64,000 nucleotides of DNA from Sisyra terminalis (taxonomy: Eukaryota > Arthropoda > Insecta > Neuroptera > Sisyridae): positions 28,373,001 to 28,437,000 of the forward strand of contig OY292275.1 in the NCBI GenBank assembly GCA_958496175.1, read 5' to 3'. Every line of letters starts with the position of its first letter. Positions within the stretch are counted from its first letter, which is position 1. The notes below the pieces were generated by a model that was given only the letters and a program-made list of their open reading frames with translations, did not search any database and was not told where the DNA came from. Positions 1 through 11,885 of this stretch are shown piece by piece. Position numbers and translations under genes: made by a program.

Positions 1-3000
1 TTGTGTTTCGCGCTGTTTTTGAGAAATGGAACTACTGCGCAGCCGGTGTATTTTTTTATTGAAAATATGACACTATAAAACACGATTTGATGAAACTGTA
101 CATATGAAAATTATAATAAAATGTAATCTCAAAATATTTATCTGAAAATCATTATAAGTTATTTGAATAAATCCAAATAAATTGAATATACTTGAAATAA
201 GAAAAATGAACTAGGTATATTCCTATAATAAAATATGGTGTTCATATTTTTACACAGTTTTAAGGGTTAAATTTGTAACACCAAAAGTTTTTGCTGTTAA
301 AACATAGTAGCAAAATAATTGAAAAAAAACTGCGCAGAAAATTTCTTTAGTCTAAAATATCTCTCTTTAGTCCATTCAAAATAAACAGTCCTACATTTTT
401 TTCAAAATTGACCCATCCCAGTCTATACCCTTATACTTTTAGAAGGTATTAAATTTGCAACATAATTTTTGAAAAACCAAAAGTTTAATCAACTGCCTGG
501 GCCGTTGCAACCCTAATACCCCTAATCTCTGCGCACAGCTATGGCCATTTAATGTATTTAAGTCTACCAATTGATCAATTAAAGCAAAAATTTGGAACTT
601 CAAATGATAGCTGTAAATATTAATTAGTAATATTTTTTTTATATTAAAAACAATAATGTAAGTCAAAACATAAATAATTTCACTTTTATTATAAACCGCT
701 TTTAGTATACATAGTTGAAAAAAAAAACATAAAATGTATAACATAGTTTTTTATTCTCAACTTAATTACGTTGGCATTTTATGAAAGAATAAAGTATTTA
801 AATAATTCCGAATAAGTCATATACATTATAACATATGTATGAAATAAAAAGGTGTAAAACACTGTTTGTCTTATGATAATTAAAATAGTAAGTATTACAT
901 TTTTTTATAGTCTATAAAATATCGGACCGACAGGTTCAGCACTATCTTAAATATGAATCTAAACAAGAGTCAACTTATGGAATACAGCCATATTCGAAGT
1001 AATGAATATTCTAATGCATTATTAAAATAAAAACTAACAAAAAGTTTTTATGCTACTTGTGTGTTAATTTATCACGTAGAAAATTCAGAAAATCATTTTG
1101 TTAGTAATATTTTATCACAATGTCAAAAATTGATCATATGCAGACAGCTAAATTTAAATGATTCAAAACTATACTAAAATAAGGGATAATTAGGTGAATG
1201 ATGCAGCAAAATTGTTATTAACAAATTCACATAAACGAATTCTAACTGCATAGATGGTAAGACGTATGTTATGAAATGCAAAATGTAAGAAAATGATAAA
1301 CGATACAGAAATATCGAACAAACTGATAATAATCAATCAGAATAGCATGTTAAACATGTATTCCGGGTGTATTATGTAATTACCTACACATGTTCCTATC
1401 CGATATACATAAGCTGAAAACATATCAAGTAATTTTTGTTTTTTTTATCAGCATTTACCAACTCCTATTCCGTCGTGTGCTTTCCTTGATTTTAATATTA
1501 GTGCTGTGAAATACTTCTTCTTAGTACCGTTTTAGTTGTTTAAATTGCTTTATTTAAAAGTTAAGCAATCGAGTAATTGGTCGTATCGGATATCCGTTAA
1601 AGATACCAGAAATAAATTGAAAAGATTGTCATCAAATCAATTTGAAAAAACCACGTCATCATCATCCTTTTATAATAGTAAAGATGATGAATCATTATAT
1701 TACTTTTCTGTCTCTTGTTTATGTTTGTGTTGTTCAAAAAACGCCTGAAGTGGTGAGCTGCATTGGTTGTTACAAGCCGCCGGATAGGCCACAGGTCATC
1801 CATACACTAATTGGTAATCTCAACTTATCATCTTCACAAGAACAAAAACAAAAACCTTTAAGGTAGAACACGGGCGACGCGACGAACATAAAGGAATTTA
1901 AATGTGATTAAATTATTAAATTAAAAATTGAAAGATTCTTTTGAAATAGTTACGCTTGAGAAAACTTTTTTCACTATTTTTTTTCGTTCTCAAATTAAAC
2001 TGTCTGCATCTATTTTCTATTCTACTACCGTTTTGTATATCTGACTCTTACTCATTTCAGCGACCATAAAAAAATTTCCTCTCATTATAATTGAACGCGG
2101 TCATGTTCATGACTGCAATTGATTGTTTAAGGTTTGATTTATATTTTTGGTTTGTTTATTGTATTTTATGCGTGTAATAATTATTCCCCCTAAACAATTA
2201 ATAAATATCTCTTACCATATGAATGCACCCCCTTCAGTGTTTAAATTAAATCAGAAATATTAACCTCTTTACAACACCCTTTTCAATCGCCTATCCATGG
2301 CTGTGTAATATACTCATAATTTAACAGTCGTTCATAATCACATTTCGTTTTTTTTTTATTTCAAATACTCCTACATGTAACTAATAGCCGTCGTTAAACA
2401 TGAATTGTAATGACATTTACAATCATCATCGCTAAATTATTCCCAATTACATTTGAAATATAATCATACTGCAGTAAAAATAATTAAAGGACTATTCAAA
2501 AATTTTGTGCTGAAATTTTTTTTTTGTATTTAACTCAAATCGAATTTAAAATTTGTAATTATTTTTTTAGAAAAAAAAAACATAAGGACAGTAGGAAATA
2601 ATACGAACGTTTATCTTCAAACCCCAATTTCCTCTTCAGTAAATTGAATAGGTTTATTAAGTCCTATAGATTTAGCGTATGTGTTTGTTATATTTAAATG
2701 TTTATGAACGTAATTTTTTACGATTTTGTACCCTTTTTGAAGATCATCCACGTATGCTGGTATCTTTTTTCATCGAAGAATCTAACTATACCAATATTTC
2801 TGCGTTAAATGATGACTAGTTCATAAGCTGTAGGGATAGATTTAGCGAGGTTATGATACAGTAGGTATAAGAGATTTAGAGGTTTTTTCTTTTACATTCA
2901 TATTTCATATTGACATATCGTTGGCCATAAGTATTAACCTGCTAAGTCCGTTATAACGCTTTTTATAGAAGGAAAAAAGTGAATGCTGTAAGCTATATAA

Positions 3001-4441
3001 ATTAGTACAGATACCAGGTTTTCGTTTCATGTTATATTTTAAATTTCTATATTTATAGTGATTTCTCATTTTGCCGCTCGATAGAATTTTGTATTTCGTT
3101 CATAATGGAACAAAATAAATAATTAAAAGTGGACTTAGCAGGTTAACACATTAGGTCGACGACATTATTCGTACACATTACAACATAGTTAAAAGATGAA
3201 AGAGTATATATCTGTTACATATCACCGTGTCACGAAAATGAAGTCACGGGAACCAATTTGTAAACAACATTTTTTTTTTGTGTTGTGAATCCTTCATTAC
3301 AACCTATATAGGAGGAACTATTCAGTAATTTCACAGCACGAAGCTATAAAGCGCAAGTAAAGGCATTGAAAGCGTAGAAACTTCACGGAGCTGTAGAATA
3401 GAGTGCTTATGTTGTATGCTAACCGTGCTTATCCGTGTTCCAAAAAATTTAACCTGTTCTTGCATCAGTGTTTAGGGTTTTGGAAGGGTGAGAGACATAC
3501 AAATATAAAGCGAGTCCACAAAAATATAACTCTATAATATGTACAAGTACACCTCTGCGATAAAGTATTTGATGGACTTGATTTAAGACTATTTTTTTGG
3601 AATTTAAATGAAAAAATATATATCGGATATTTATACAGAAGATATATAATTTTAAATGTATTTTTATTTATAAAATCTCTTAGCATTAATATTTGCTATT
3701 TTCAGAGTTACTATAATTACAAAAATGAAGATCACGGTCAGATACTTGTTTTCTCTTACTTTTTACTGATATCCATTTGTTCATGACATTTATTCTTTTG
3801 ACTTACATTCTTTTTTGTTATGGAAAAATTATAATTACAATTTTTTATACAATTTTTAAAATTGACAATATGCCTCTAGAAGTACCTGAATTATTCGCCA
3901 CGCACAAGGGCGCTTCGACTATGCTTCCTCTACTATGAATTCGTACTGAACGATTTTAGTATCCTATTTGCATCTATTATTAGTTAAGAAAAACTATAAA
4001 CCAAATTAATTATGTTTTTTTTTTTTAGGTACAAAAACAATAAAAGTGAAATTAATTTACATTTAAAAAAAACTTAGAAAATTACTTTCAATTAAGTTAA
4101 AATCTTCTCTTAAATACCTCCAAAGAATGTCAAAAAAGTTATGTTTTACCTAAGAAATTAACAGCAATTATAATAAAACAAACAAAAAAAGAAAAGCAAG
4201 GCTTAAAGAACATCTTGCAGATGAATTTATTCTTTACTAACTATCTAAAAGGCTTATAGTTTTTTTTTCTTTAATAAAAATGCAAAATTCATTTCCTCGT
4301 TTCAAAATGTTTTACTAACAATAACATTAATTAAAATTCAATTTTGATAATTGTGTTATTATGTTACTCCAAAATATTTATTAAAATTCATTTGAAGTAG
4401 AATATTTTAAGAGATAAATAGATGTGAAAAAAAAAACTTAC
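1..4441 (-). other. Sowah intron 3 and/or further downstream sequence, no exon recognised
   Basis: Exon 3 of the Sowah gene ends at 4442 on the minus strand with a consensus GTAAGT donor, so this stretch should begin as intron. I see no ankyrin-repeat coding sequence here in any frame, so the remaining exons probably lie left of the window. Contents are A/T-rich unique-looking DNA, a piggyBac-like MITE at 2938-3142 and a slightly GC-richer patch at about 1740-1890 holding a small open frame on the plus strand, treated under findings. Confidence 0.5.
2938..3142. mobile_element. piggyBac-like non-autonomous element (MITE), 205 bp
   Basis: The element is bounded by a perfect 12-bp terminal inverted repeat, CCTGCTAAGTCC at 2938-2949 and its complement at 3131-3142. 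It is flanked on both sides by the tetranucleotide TTAA (2934-2937 and 3143-3146). TTAA target duplication together with a TIR starting in CC is the signature of the piggyBac superfamily. The 205-bp interior has no coding capacity, so it would need a transposase in trans. The arms diverge after 12 bp, so this is not a foldback. Confidence 0.72.
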
Positions 4442-4591
4442 CTTTTGGTCAATCTTTTTTCGCAAAACAATTCCAGACGATGGGGATGTCAAAGATCCCG
4501 TTGGACTTTTTGCATCAGTTTCCGTTGCTAACTGATTGAATTTTTGCATACGTTCTCGAACGCTTATTTTTTGTTCGTTATCATTTGATTC
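4442..4591 (-). CDS. sowah: Sowah (sosondowah) homologue, coding exon 3
   Basis: This is a 150-bp exon of exactly 50 codons in phase 0 at both ends, with an ATAG acceptor just above 4591 and a GTAAGT donor just below 4442. It encodes residues 199-248 of the predicted protein. It contains the motif VRERMQKFN (residues 209-217), followed by a Ser/Thr/Pro stretch and a basic end (VLRKKIDQK). A motif of this kind between the N-terminal domain and the ankyrin repeats is, as I recall, characteristic of Sowah proteins. The frame joins exon 2 without a break. The exons coding the ankyrin repeats are not in the window, so the gene is partial here. Confidence 0.8.
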
Positions 4592-4654
4592 CTATTAAAG
4601 ACAGTCATAAAAAGATAAAGTTCATAGATATAGATTTCAGTGATAGACAATTAC

Positions 4655-5112
4655 CATGTGGTTGTTTTGCTGTTCAACATCAGCGTTTTGTTGTGAAATG
4701 TATGTTTGTTCAATCCCTTTGATCACTTTATCAGTGCTACTCCGGCGCCGAGGTGGAACTTGCGGAGGTTGAGTAGACTGCTGAGGTAGATTTTGTTCTG
4801 GGTATATCGCATTTCGAGAGGATGTATCGGAAAAAACAGATAGCTGAGAAATATTATCTAAAGATACATCATCCCTGTACTGGTACGAGACTGAATCAAT
4901 TGATGAAGTAGGTGACAATGGGGAAGCTACTTGTGGAGGGTGTCTGTAAGGTGGTGGTTGTCGCACAGGAGATACCATTGGACTTGGGGAAAGTAATCCT
5001 GAATCGGAAGGATTTAATGCATGTTTTCGTAAAATGACATATTTTTCTTCGTTTTCGGTTTTCGTTGTAGCAAGTTGGTTAACATAGTGTTTGAATTTAT
5101 TCCGAGCATCAT
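4655..5112 (-). CDS. sowah: Sowah (sosondowah) homologue, coding exon 2
   Basis: The exon begins after an ATAG acceptor. Its first two bases complete a split His codon with the last base of exon 1. It then runs 152 codons to a GTAATT donor after Met198. Residues 47-75 (DARNKFKHYVNQ to YVILRK) are the second half of the Sowah N-terminal winged-helix domain: a basic helix, then a strand ending in VILRK. After that the sequence is low-complexity and proline-rich. A PPxY motif (PPPY, residues 98-101) could bind WW domains, and PQVPPR (162-167) fits the class II SH3 ligand pattern PxxPxR. Both are pattern matches only. An open frame continues on both sides of the exon, but those residues are intron-derived. 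Confidence 0.85.
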
Positions 5113-6971
5113 CTATAAACAAAATAGAAACCCATAAGCTCAAAGTCGTTAAAAGACAAATTAATACATATGTTTCCTCTCTTTTTTGTGGAAATATTTG
5201 TGGAAAAAGCTTGTAAACAAGTATTTTTTGCGACCATGTGTCGCTGATAATAAATATAAATGGTAGAATATTGTTCACAATTTAGCGACGTTTCAGATAT
5301 ATATCCGTATTACTGAGTATAACATGCTTTTTTTCGGTAATTTAGTCCATATTGACATTCTTATAAAGCTAGCCAACCGAAAATAATCAAAAAACCAATG
5401 AAAAACTTTAAAAATATTATTATAATAAGATAGAGTATATTTCGTAGTAAGTTTTGTAAAAAGACTAACTATTGAGTCTATCCGGTGTCATTCGTCTTTC
5501 AGAAAGAGTTGAAAACTAATACTTTGGGTCAGTTTGTATCGACATTTAGTTCCTAGTTCCATTTAAAACAGTGTTTAATGGTAGCTTCTTTTGATGAAAA
5601 AAGTATGCTTAGAAATATTATTTTTATGTACGAAACGTTTTATGATTACACCTATATTACGTCATGAACTCGTACATTATTAAATCAACTTGAGGAAAAA
5701 AAAATAATTTGCAATGCTTTCTGGCTATATGTAACAGATTTCATTTTTTTTAATCAATAGTTTAGAGATACTACGATTCTTTTGGCGCCACAATTTGAAG
5801 ACTTATGGATTCTTATAGATCTCGACAAAATAAAACGACAAAAGAGACTAACATTTTTCAATATCTCGCTTAGTTTATGACATACAGAAACTTAAAACTT
5901 TACTTTCTTAGAAGGATTTCTCAAGATTTTTCGTGCAAAGAAGGTAAATGCTTTGCTAAAAAACTATAAACAATAGGCCCAGGGGGAAGCTCCCCCAAAA
6001 AAAGAATGAGGTATTTATTTAACAATGGCGAGACTAATTTGTGAATTAAATGAAAAACAAAATTGAAAATGTAATGTTGCCTATATCGATATTGATGTTG
6101 GTAAAATAGATATGAGCCGTAAAAATTTGCTTTAAGGCTTCGCAACTGGACTCCTTGTTTAGAGTAGTTTTTAGAACAAAAAAATTGGTGGCTGTACGCA
6201 TTTACCTTTTTTTCATGTACGTATTGATAAATCGGTCTAGAAAAGGGGAAGAAAAATTTTTTTTTCAATTTTTAAATATTGATATCTGGTAAACTAAGAC
6301 GACATATCGAAATATTTTATTCCTCTTTTTTGTTTTATTTCATCGAGATCTAATAAATTCTGTCATCAAATTATAGTGCCGGAAAAATCGTAGTCTTGCC
6401 AATAGTTTCTAGACAACATTAGTTTAAAATTTTAAATGAAAAAAAAATAATTCTAGTAATTATTGGAACAAAAATAAACAAAATACCTAAAAAGTTAGTT
6501 TTAATTTTAAAATCAATATAATTTTCTATACAGATTTTATTTTGATTCGACTTTTTGAAATCTTATCAGTTCAAATTGTCCAGGTTCTACTGTAATTAAT
6601 CACTGAATACCTACATTATTAATTTTAATGATTTTGACGATGTTCAGGCATGTAAGAGTAAATTATTTAATATTATTGATTAGTGGTATTCGAAAAATGT
6701 AAATTATTAAAATAATTTACAGACATACAAATTTATCATGCAATTATGATAATAACTTGTTAGTGCAAATTTTAAACGCATGAAGTATTAAAAAAATTGA
6801 AACATTGCATTAAGTAATGAAAATGATCCTCACAGGATCAAATTCAGGTTTTTACCTCTCAAGTATAAGTTATATGTAAAATATTTCTTTAAAAAATATA
6901 TAAATTTCAAAGCTACATAACAAATGCAACAGGTAGTTGGATACATAACCTAACTTTTTATCAATACTTAC
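5113..6971 (-). other. sowah: Sowah intron 1
   Basis: The intron is bounded by GTAAGT (6971 downward) and an ATAG acceptor (5114-5113). It interrupts the winged-helix domain after base 1 of codon 46. Apart from the 636-bp TIR element at 5764-6399 I see only A/T-rich unique sequence. Confidence 0.75.
5764..6399. mobile_element. Long-TIR element with 9-bp target duplication (MULE-like MITE) in Sowah intron 1
   Basis: The ends are imperfect inverted repeats more than 100 bp long. The left arm (ACTACGATTCTTTTGG at about 5769, running on past 5870) pairs with the complement of the right arm ending near 6395. Shared blocks include AGATCTCGA, AATAAAACRA and TCTTAGTTTA-like segments. An exact 9-bp direct repeat, CAATAGTTT, flanks it at 5755-5763 and 6400-6408. 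Long TIRs with 9-10 bp target duplications are typical of the Mutator/MULE superfamily. A 115-codon open frame on the minus strand in the interior has no recognisable domain and is AT-driven. The element is 636 bp and carries no transposase. The superfamily call is inference. Confidence 0.62.
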
Positions 6972-7107
6972 GTTTTGATGTAGGGTCTGTAAGATATCTT
7001 TTAAAATGTTTCACTAACTCCCGATTTGGCACTTTCCCACCATTCTGAACTAAAAATCTTCGTATTTCCTCCAAAGAAATAGAACTTTCAGCACTTTCCT
7101 GATACAT
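6972..7107 (-). CDS. sowah: Sowah (sosondowah) homologue, first coding exon
   Basis: The ATG at 7107-7105 starts 45 codons plus one base and ends at a consensus GTAAGT donor. The chosen ATG is the first in its frame, with an in-frame TAA 27 bases upstream. Residues 11-45 (SLEEIRRFLVQNGGKV, then PNRELVKHFKRYL) are the first helices of the Sowah N-terminal winged-helix domain, which continues in exon 2. In the family this domain precedes a proline-rich region and C-terminal ankyrin repeats; the molecular function is poorly known. Sowah is the classical neighbour of Iroquois genes, and an Iroquois first exon lies at 56.5 kb on the opposite strand, which supports both calls. A TCAG initiator-like site lies about 49 bases upstream of the ATG (minus strand, A at 7156). 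I see no TATA box at the right distance. Confidence 0.88.
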
Positions 7108-9087
7108 TTTCAAAATAATTAAACATTTACTTATTTAACGTCACTCGTTGACAGCTGACTCGAAGCCTGGTTAACCAAACATGCTAATAGATGGCAGTAT
7201 TCAATTTAGCAAATGTTAAAACCCAATTCATTGAATTAAAATTAGATTATTATTTCACCCACGACTTCGTCTGCAGTTACTTGTTGAATTTTTCGGAAGA
7301 GTTATAGAATTTTGAAAATAACTATTTAAAAATTAATGAATGCTTCATAATTTCTTCACTGCCAAATATGTATACTATTTCTTCTTTCTGGAGGTGCTTA
7401 ACACATTAACAAAACTCACCATCGCAAAATACACTTTATATCAAAAGTCTTAAAATTATTATAATGACTAATTTGACTTACGATTGATTAAAATAGTTGT
7501 TGATATCTATAATTGGTTTCAATTAAAAGCTAATTCAATATAACTATTACCTGAAAGCCTTAAAAGCTTTCATATGAAGTTGTAACTAGCGTGGTAGCCA
7601 GGATTTTTTTGGTTGAATCATATGCACTCAAATGGTTTAAAATAACTGATTTCCACATTACACTCAAAATTTCTTAGTCACTAAAGGAGGAAGATTTAAT
7701 GGTTTTTTAACTAAATCCACGATATTCATGCTGATACATTTCTTTCTTGACTTTTTCCTTTGTAAAGTTTTCAATTAATTAGAACCAAATTCAACTGTAC
7801 AAACGCAAATGAAAACTGCAAAATATATGTCTTCAGATCTTCAAATAGTTGTTTCTGAATTATTTTGTAGCATAGTGAGCATTTTCGCCTCTTATTATTT
7901 TTCCCTTCCTATTAGTCAAGAAAATTGGTTAAAATTCAAATACCTTTAATTTTTTTAATTATTTTAAAATTTACTTTTCATGTTTTTTTTTCGTTTCCGT
8001 CTTCTGAAAGCAAAATCTTTTATGGAATTATTAATGTCAATATGCCGCCCCATTTTCATGTGTCGTCCTGGGCCATGGTCCTCCCTACGCTCGCCACACT
8101 ATGCTACTGTATTAACCCATGGTCAGATTTATCCTTAGTATCATCTCATGCTCTATGAAAATGCCTCCCTGTTATCTATATTATACATAAAATGAGTAAG
8201 GATTTGGAATATAATTAAATTAATTATAATTAAATAAATAAAAATATTGTTTATGGGTATGAAATTATGAACAAATAAAATCTTTCCTCAATTTCTTAAA
8301 AAAACTGTTGTGTTTTTGATTTTGAATAACTAGTATCTATCATGTTAAATTATATTATATTTATTTTTGAATAAGTTTTATACGGTCACACTTTATGCAT
8401 CATTTTTGCTTAAGCCTAGAAAACATTTATTTTTTCTTAAGTCCTGAATAATGCTGCCTCTTCAAACTTACCTCTGAGAGTACTAGCTCATAGTGCAAAT
8501 CCAGTGTGGTATTATTGACCCTAAGTTCATTATGTGCTACAAGGGGTTCAAATACACCATTTAATATAATTAAAAGTTGACCAAGAAAGATAGATAACGT
8601 TTTTTCAAAGAGAAAAAGGAATGAGGCTAGTTAAAAGAATCCAACGAGTTCAACTTTAGATTAAAAGGACTAGGGAAACTTAATATTAAATGTGTTAGAC
8701 ATATAGAAGTGATGTGATAAGTAATTATTGTTAAATTAAACAGCTGTGGTAATCTTTTTTTTCATGAATTTTATGTCCTAATTTGAAATAAAAGTTCATG
8801 ATGTTCAGGTTTCAAAATTAATTTAGTTAAATATTTCGGAGTATAGATATAAGAAACTTTTTCCTGGATCTTGATTTAAAAAAACACCTTTATATTTGTT
8901 CCCTGAAATTATCAAACTTTATGTATTGTATTTAAATATTTAAATAGTTTATTTTACTTGAAAATAGAAAAAAACAAATAAATAGCCCAGTATATTTTTT
9001 ATTTATTTTTAATTTTCAGTACCTACTGTAATATTTTATTTAAATTTGGTACCATATTACATGAAAGTATTGAACAAATTATAGAAA
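7108..9087. other. Non-coding upstream flank of Sowah
   Basis: No gene is recognised. The stretch should hold the Sowah promoter next to 7108. A short patch at 7258-7290 reads, on the minus strand, like the end of a degenerate non-LTR element (GACGAAGTCGTGGG). A GC-richer patch at about 8045-8120 has no frame I can identify. Confidence 0.4.
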
Positions 9088-9261
9088 AAGCCTACTGGTA
9101 GCCGAGTGGTCTAGGGGACCGCTCCAAAACTACTAGGTAGTGGGCTCGATCCTTGTATCGTGCAAATTTTCAATATTTCTCGATAACGGATTTAATTAAC
9201 CCTAGAGTCGCTAAAAGACCTTAGTAGTTATAAAGCGACGGTAAATAACAATTAAAAAAAG
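9088..9261 (+). mobile_element. tRNA-derived SINE, copy 1
   Basis: The head has an RNA polymerase III type 2 promoter: box A-like GTAGCCGAGTGGTCTA at about 9098 and box B-like GGGCTCGATCC at about 9142, as in Ser/Leu-type tRNAs. The body continues for about 100 bases to a hairpin, GTCGCT at 9207 pairing with AGCGAC at about 9234, then an A-rich tail. A 9-bp target duplication, TTATAGAAA, flanks the element (9079-9087 and 9262-9270). The tail matches that of the minus-strand copy at 47.95-48.15 kb, which defines a family. It is not a functional tRNA, because the 3' acceptor strand does not pair with the 5' end. Confidence 0.8.
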
Positions 9262-11041
9262 TTATAGAAACTATTTTAAAGTGAAGAAACATCTCAGTAT
9301 AAAACATTAAATATCAAATAATTATATTTGTATATTTGCATAAATAAAATTAAAATTTATTTACTATTAATGATTAAGAGAGTTAAAAAAAAGTTCCGTT
9401 AAACATTTAGAAGAGTTTTACAATTCTTAGTACCTAACTATTTTTCTATCCAAAAGAAATGTAAATAGTAGTAGGTAATACCGAGTTATACATACATTTG
9501 ATTTAATTAACAGGAAATGCACGAAGCGACATTGACTGGATAATTATTTTAAAAATTATAGAGTATATCCGTCATTATCTGTTGCAGTGGTACGAACTTT
9601 TTTTAAGGAGCCACAATCAGTGACGGCCATCTTGAATATAACGACGTTTATCACCGCTGAGGTGAAGTTTAAATTGATGGCAGATAGGGAAGTCATGACA
9701 CCTATCATTAGTGACGCATCAGTGCATTCATAAACGATGTGCAGTCGTCCAAAAGTGGATGTTGATTAAATACTTCTTTCATGTACTTACTAAGTAGAAA
9801 TTTCAAACGGAAAAAACTGAGATATGTAAAAAATAGTATCGTTTCAAAGGTGAAATTAAAATCTTAAAAAAAATCAGCCTTATAATCTGGTTAACAGATA
9901 AAGAAATTATATTTTACTATAAAATCATTAACGCTTTTATATTGCTTAAACTATAATGAATCAATCAAATCAAAAAAATATTTTTTAATCTTATGTCATT
10001 ATTCGTAGATATAGTAGTATATAATTACTTTAATATTATAACCATGTTAACTTATTTTATTAAAATTTTAATTATGTGAAGTATATTAAATGTTTTACAC
10101 CTGTATTTATGCTCTACAGTTCTAGACAGTTTCTTATGTGGGTAGTTCTTATGCGGAATAAATTGTTATATTCAAAATTAATATAATTTTAATTATAAAA
10201 ATAATTCAGATCATGGAAAAATTACTGAACGTATTTTATTCCGTTCGAAATTAATATGAAGTTAACTTCAATTTTATCATTATAATGCCTAATTAAAAAA
10301 TGCTTTGAACTAATATGGCTAGTTATTTGTATACAATATATAGATGAGTAGGTACCTAAACGATTACATAGTTAAAAATATCTTCATTTTTGTATTCATT
10401 TTATTTTTAGTTGCCAATAGTTTATATTGAAGTACATGTGAGTTGAGGGAATAAAGTTTAAAAAGGGTTCCAACTGATAAAATAATGTTGTCCCATGCTG
10501 TTAAAAATGTATATCTTATCACAAAGAGGAAAATATTAAGAAGGAAAGAATAATTTGACAAGGCTTGAGGAGTATTTAAATGGAATACAGAATTAACAAA
10601 ATAACTTAAAGTGTTTTTAACCAAAGCATCCACTTTTGAAGAATTTATTTATTAATGGGTTACAATCATTGCATTTAGAACTATCTATAATTTAATTATC
10701 CGTCTATAAATTGATTTTTTTTCATGCTCAACTTTTACTTTAACAATGACCGTATATTACTTTACATATATGTTGATATTTCTGTTGTTTATGAATAACT
10801 TAAGTGTTCGTATTGCAGAGAAAAGTAGTGTTCGTTATCATAGTACGCAAGCTTTAGTTGTCAAAAAGAAGAATTTGAGACCTATGAGAAGTGTAAAGAA
10901 ATTAAGTATAATTGCAAAGAAATGTTTGATAGTTAGTACCTTCTTAATAATTTTTTTTTTCTCGAGCAAAAGCTTTATGAGTGAGGCAAGCAGAGGATGT
11001 TTTCTAGTAACAATAATATTTTTTTTGAAAATCTATATAAG
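9262..11041. other. Non-coding, no gene recognised
   Basis: A/T-rich sequence with short open frames at 10364-10633 (minus) and 10746-11066 (plus) that have no recognisable domain, splice support or codon bias. A slightly GC-richer patch at 9580-9760 has no identified frame or terminal repeats. Confidence 0.4.
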
Positions 11042-11594
11042 TAGGGGAGACCGGGTACGAAAGTAACAATTTATACATTTACCTTGATTTCTGGTTGGGT
11101 GGTATTATAGCCATTTAATGAATATAACCACATATAAATTTAGTTTATGTTCGTCATAATAGTAACTTGATTTATTAAATTATGGTGTGTTTTATATGAA
11201 TAACATAGAGTAAAAAAAATTGTCAGTTGTTACTTTCGATCACGTAGGCAGGTCGAAAGTAACAAGACTGCTAAGGATTGCTAATGAAAACAATAGTACA
11301 AGTTAAATCAACAAATTACTTATTTAAAGACTTTATATTAATGATATGAACCAAATTCAGCATTTTAAATAATCAAAAAATATATATTTTAAGGATATGA
11401 ATCAATAGAATGCCGCGACAGCCCATAAGAACTACTGCATGAAGAATTACCGACACGGAAATGTATCGAAAACCATTCTATTGAATTAGATATTCATAAA
11501 AATATGATGTTAATAATAAAATCATAACGAGGACAACAGTAACATATTACTTTTCTACCCTAGGGGGCTATGTTATTTTTGTACCTATTCTCAT
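11042..11594. mobile_element. Degenerate TIR element with repeated CGAAAGTAACA motifs
   Basis: The left end reads GGTACGAAAGTAACA at 11054-11068, preceded by GGGGAGACCG. The right end (11571-11585) is its imperfect complement, TGTTATTTTTGTACC. An internal hairpin has the same motif in both arms (11227-11241 and 11251-11265; loop about 9 bases, one non-Watson-Crick pair in 15). Further degenerate copies lie near 11538-11559. The pattern fits a non-autonomous DNA element built from nested copies of one inverted repeat. No clear target duplication was found. The outer limits are approximate. Confidence 0.5.
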
Positions 11595-11790
11595 TTTTAA
11601 TAAAGCGTGTAATATAACTTTAAAACGGTAAACCTATAATAGTTCCTAATATAGTATACCTATATTTTTGAAATTTGCTGTAGGAATATCTATGTCCTAT
11701 ACCAATACTGCACTTTAAAAACATTGATTTATTCTGTTTTATTCCACGCTTTTTAGGTATATATAGGTCTTATTTTTATAAATTTTTTTT

Positions 11791-11885
11791 AAGTTATACT
11801 TCTTTAGGCGCGTTATGAAAAGGAAAAAGAATTAGCAATTGTTGTAACAGAAGTCGGTTCCGCTTTTTGGTTTCCCGTTACCTAG
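11791..11885 (+). repeat. Dispersed repeat fragment, copy 1
   Basis: The stretch starts AAGTTATACTTCTTTAGGCG and includes GTTGTAACAG. A divergent copy of the same two blocks occurs at about 14196-14280 in the same orientation. The family and boundaries are not known; it may be a fragment of a larger mobile element. Confidence 0.35.

Noticed and set aside
1..4441. Search for Sowah ankyrin-repeat exons on the minus strand
   Set aside because: No GxTPLHxAA-like coding sequence seen; the exons are probably outside the window.
5113..5278. N-terminal 55 residues of the long minus-strand frame that contains Sowah exon 2
   Set aside because: A hydrophobic stretch here could be read as a membrane segment, but it is intron sequence before the ATAG acceptor. 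The true N-terminus is in the exon at 6972-7107.
5921..6268. 115-codon minus-strand open frame
   Set aside because: It lies wholly inside the TIR element in Sowah intron 1, has no domain and is made of A/T-rich codons.
9088..9160. Possible tRNA gene (Ser/Leu-like)
   Set aside because: Good box A but no acceptor stem pairing; followed by a SINE body and flanked by a target duplication.
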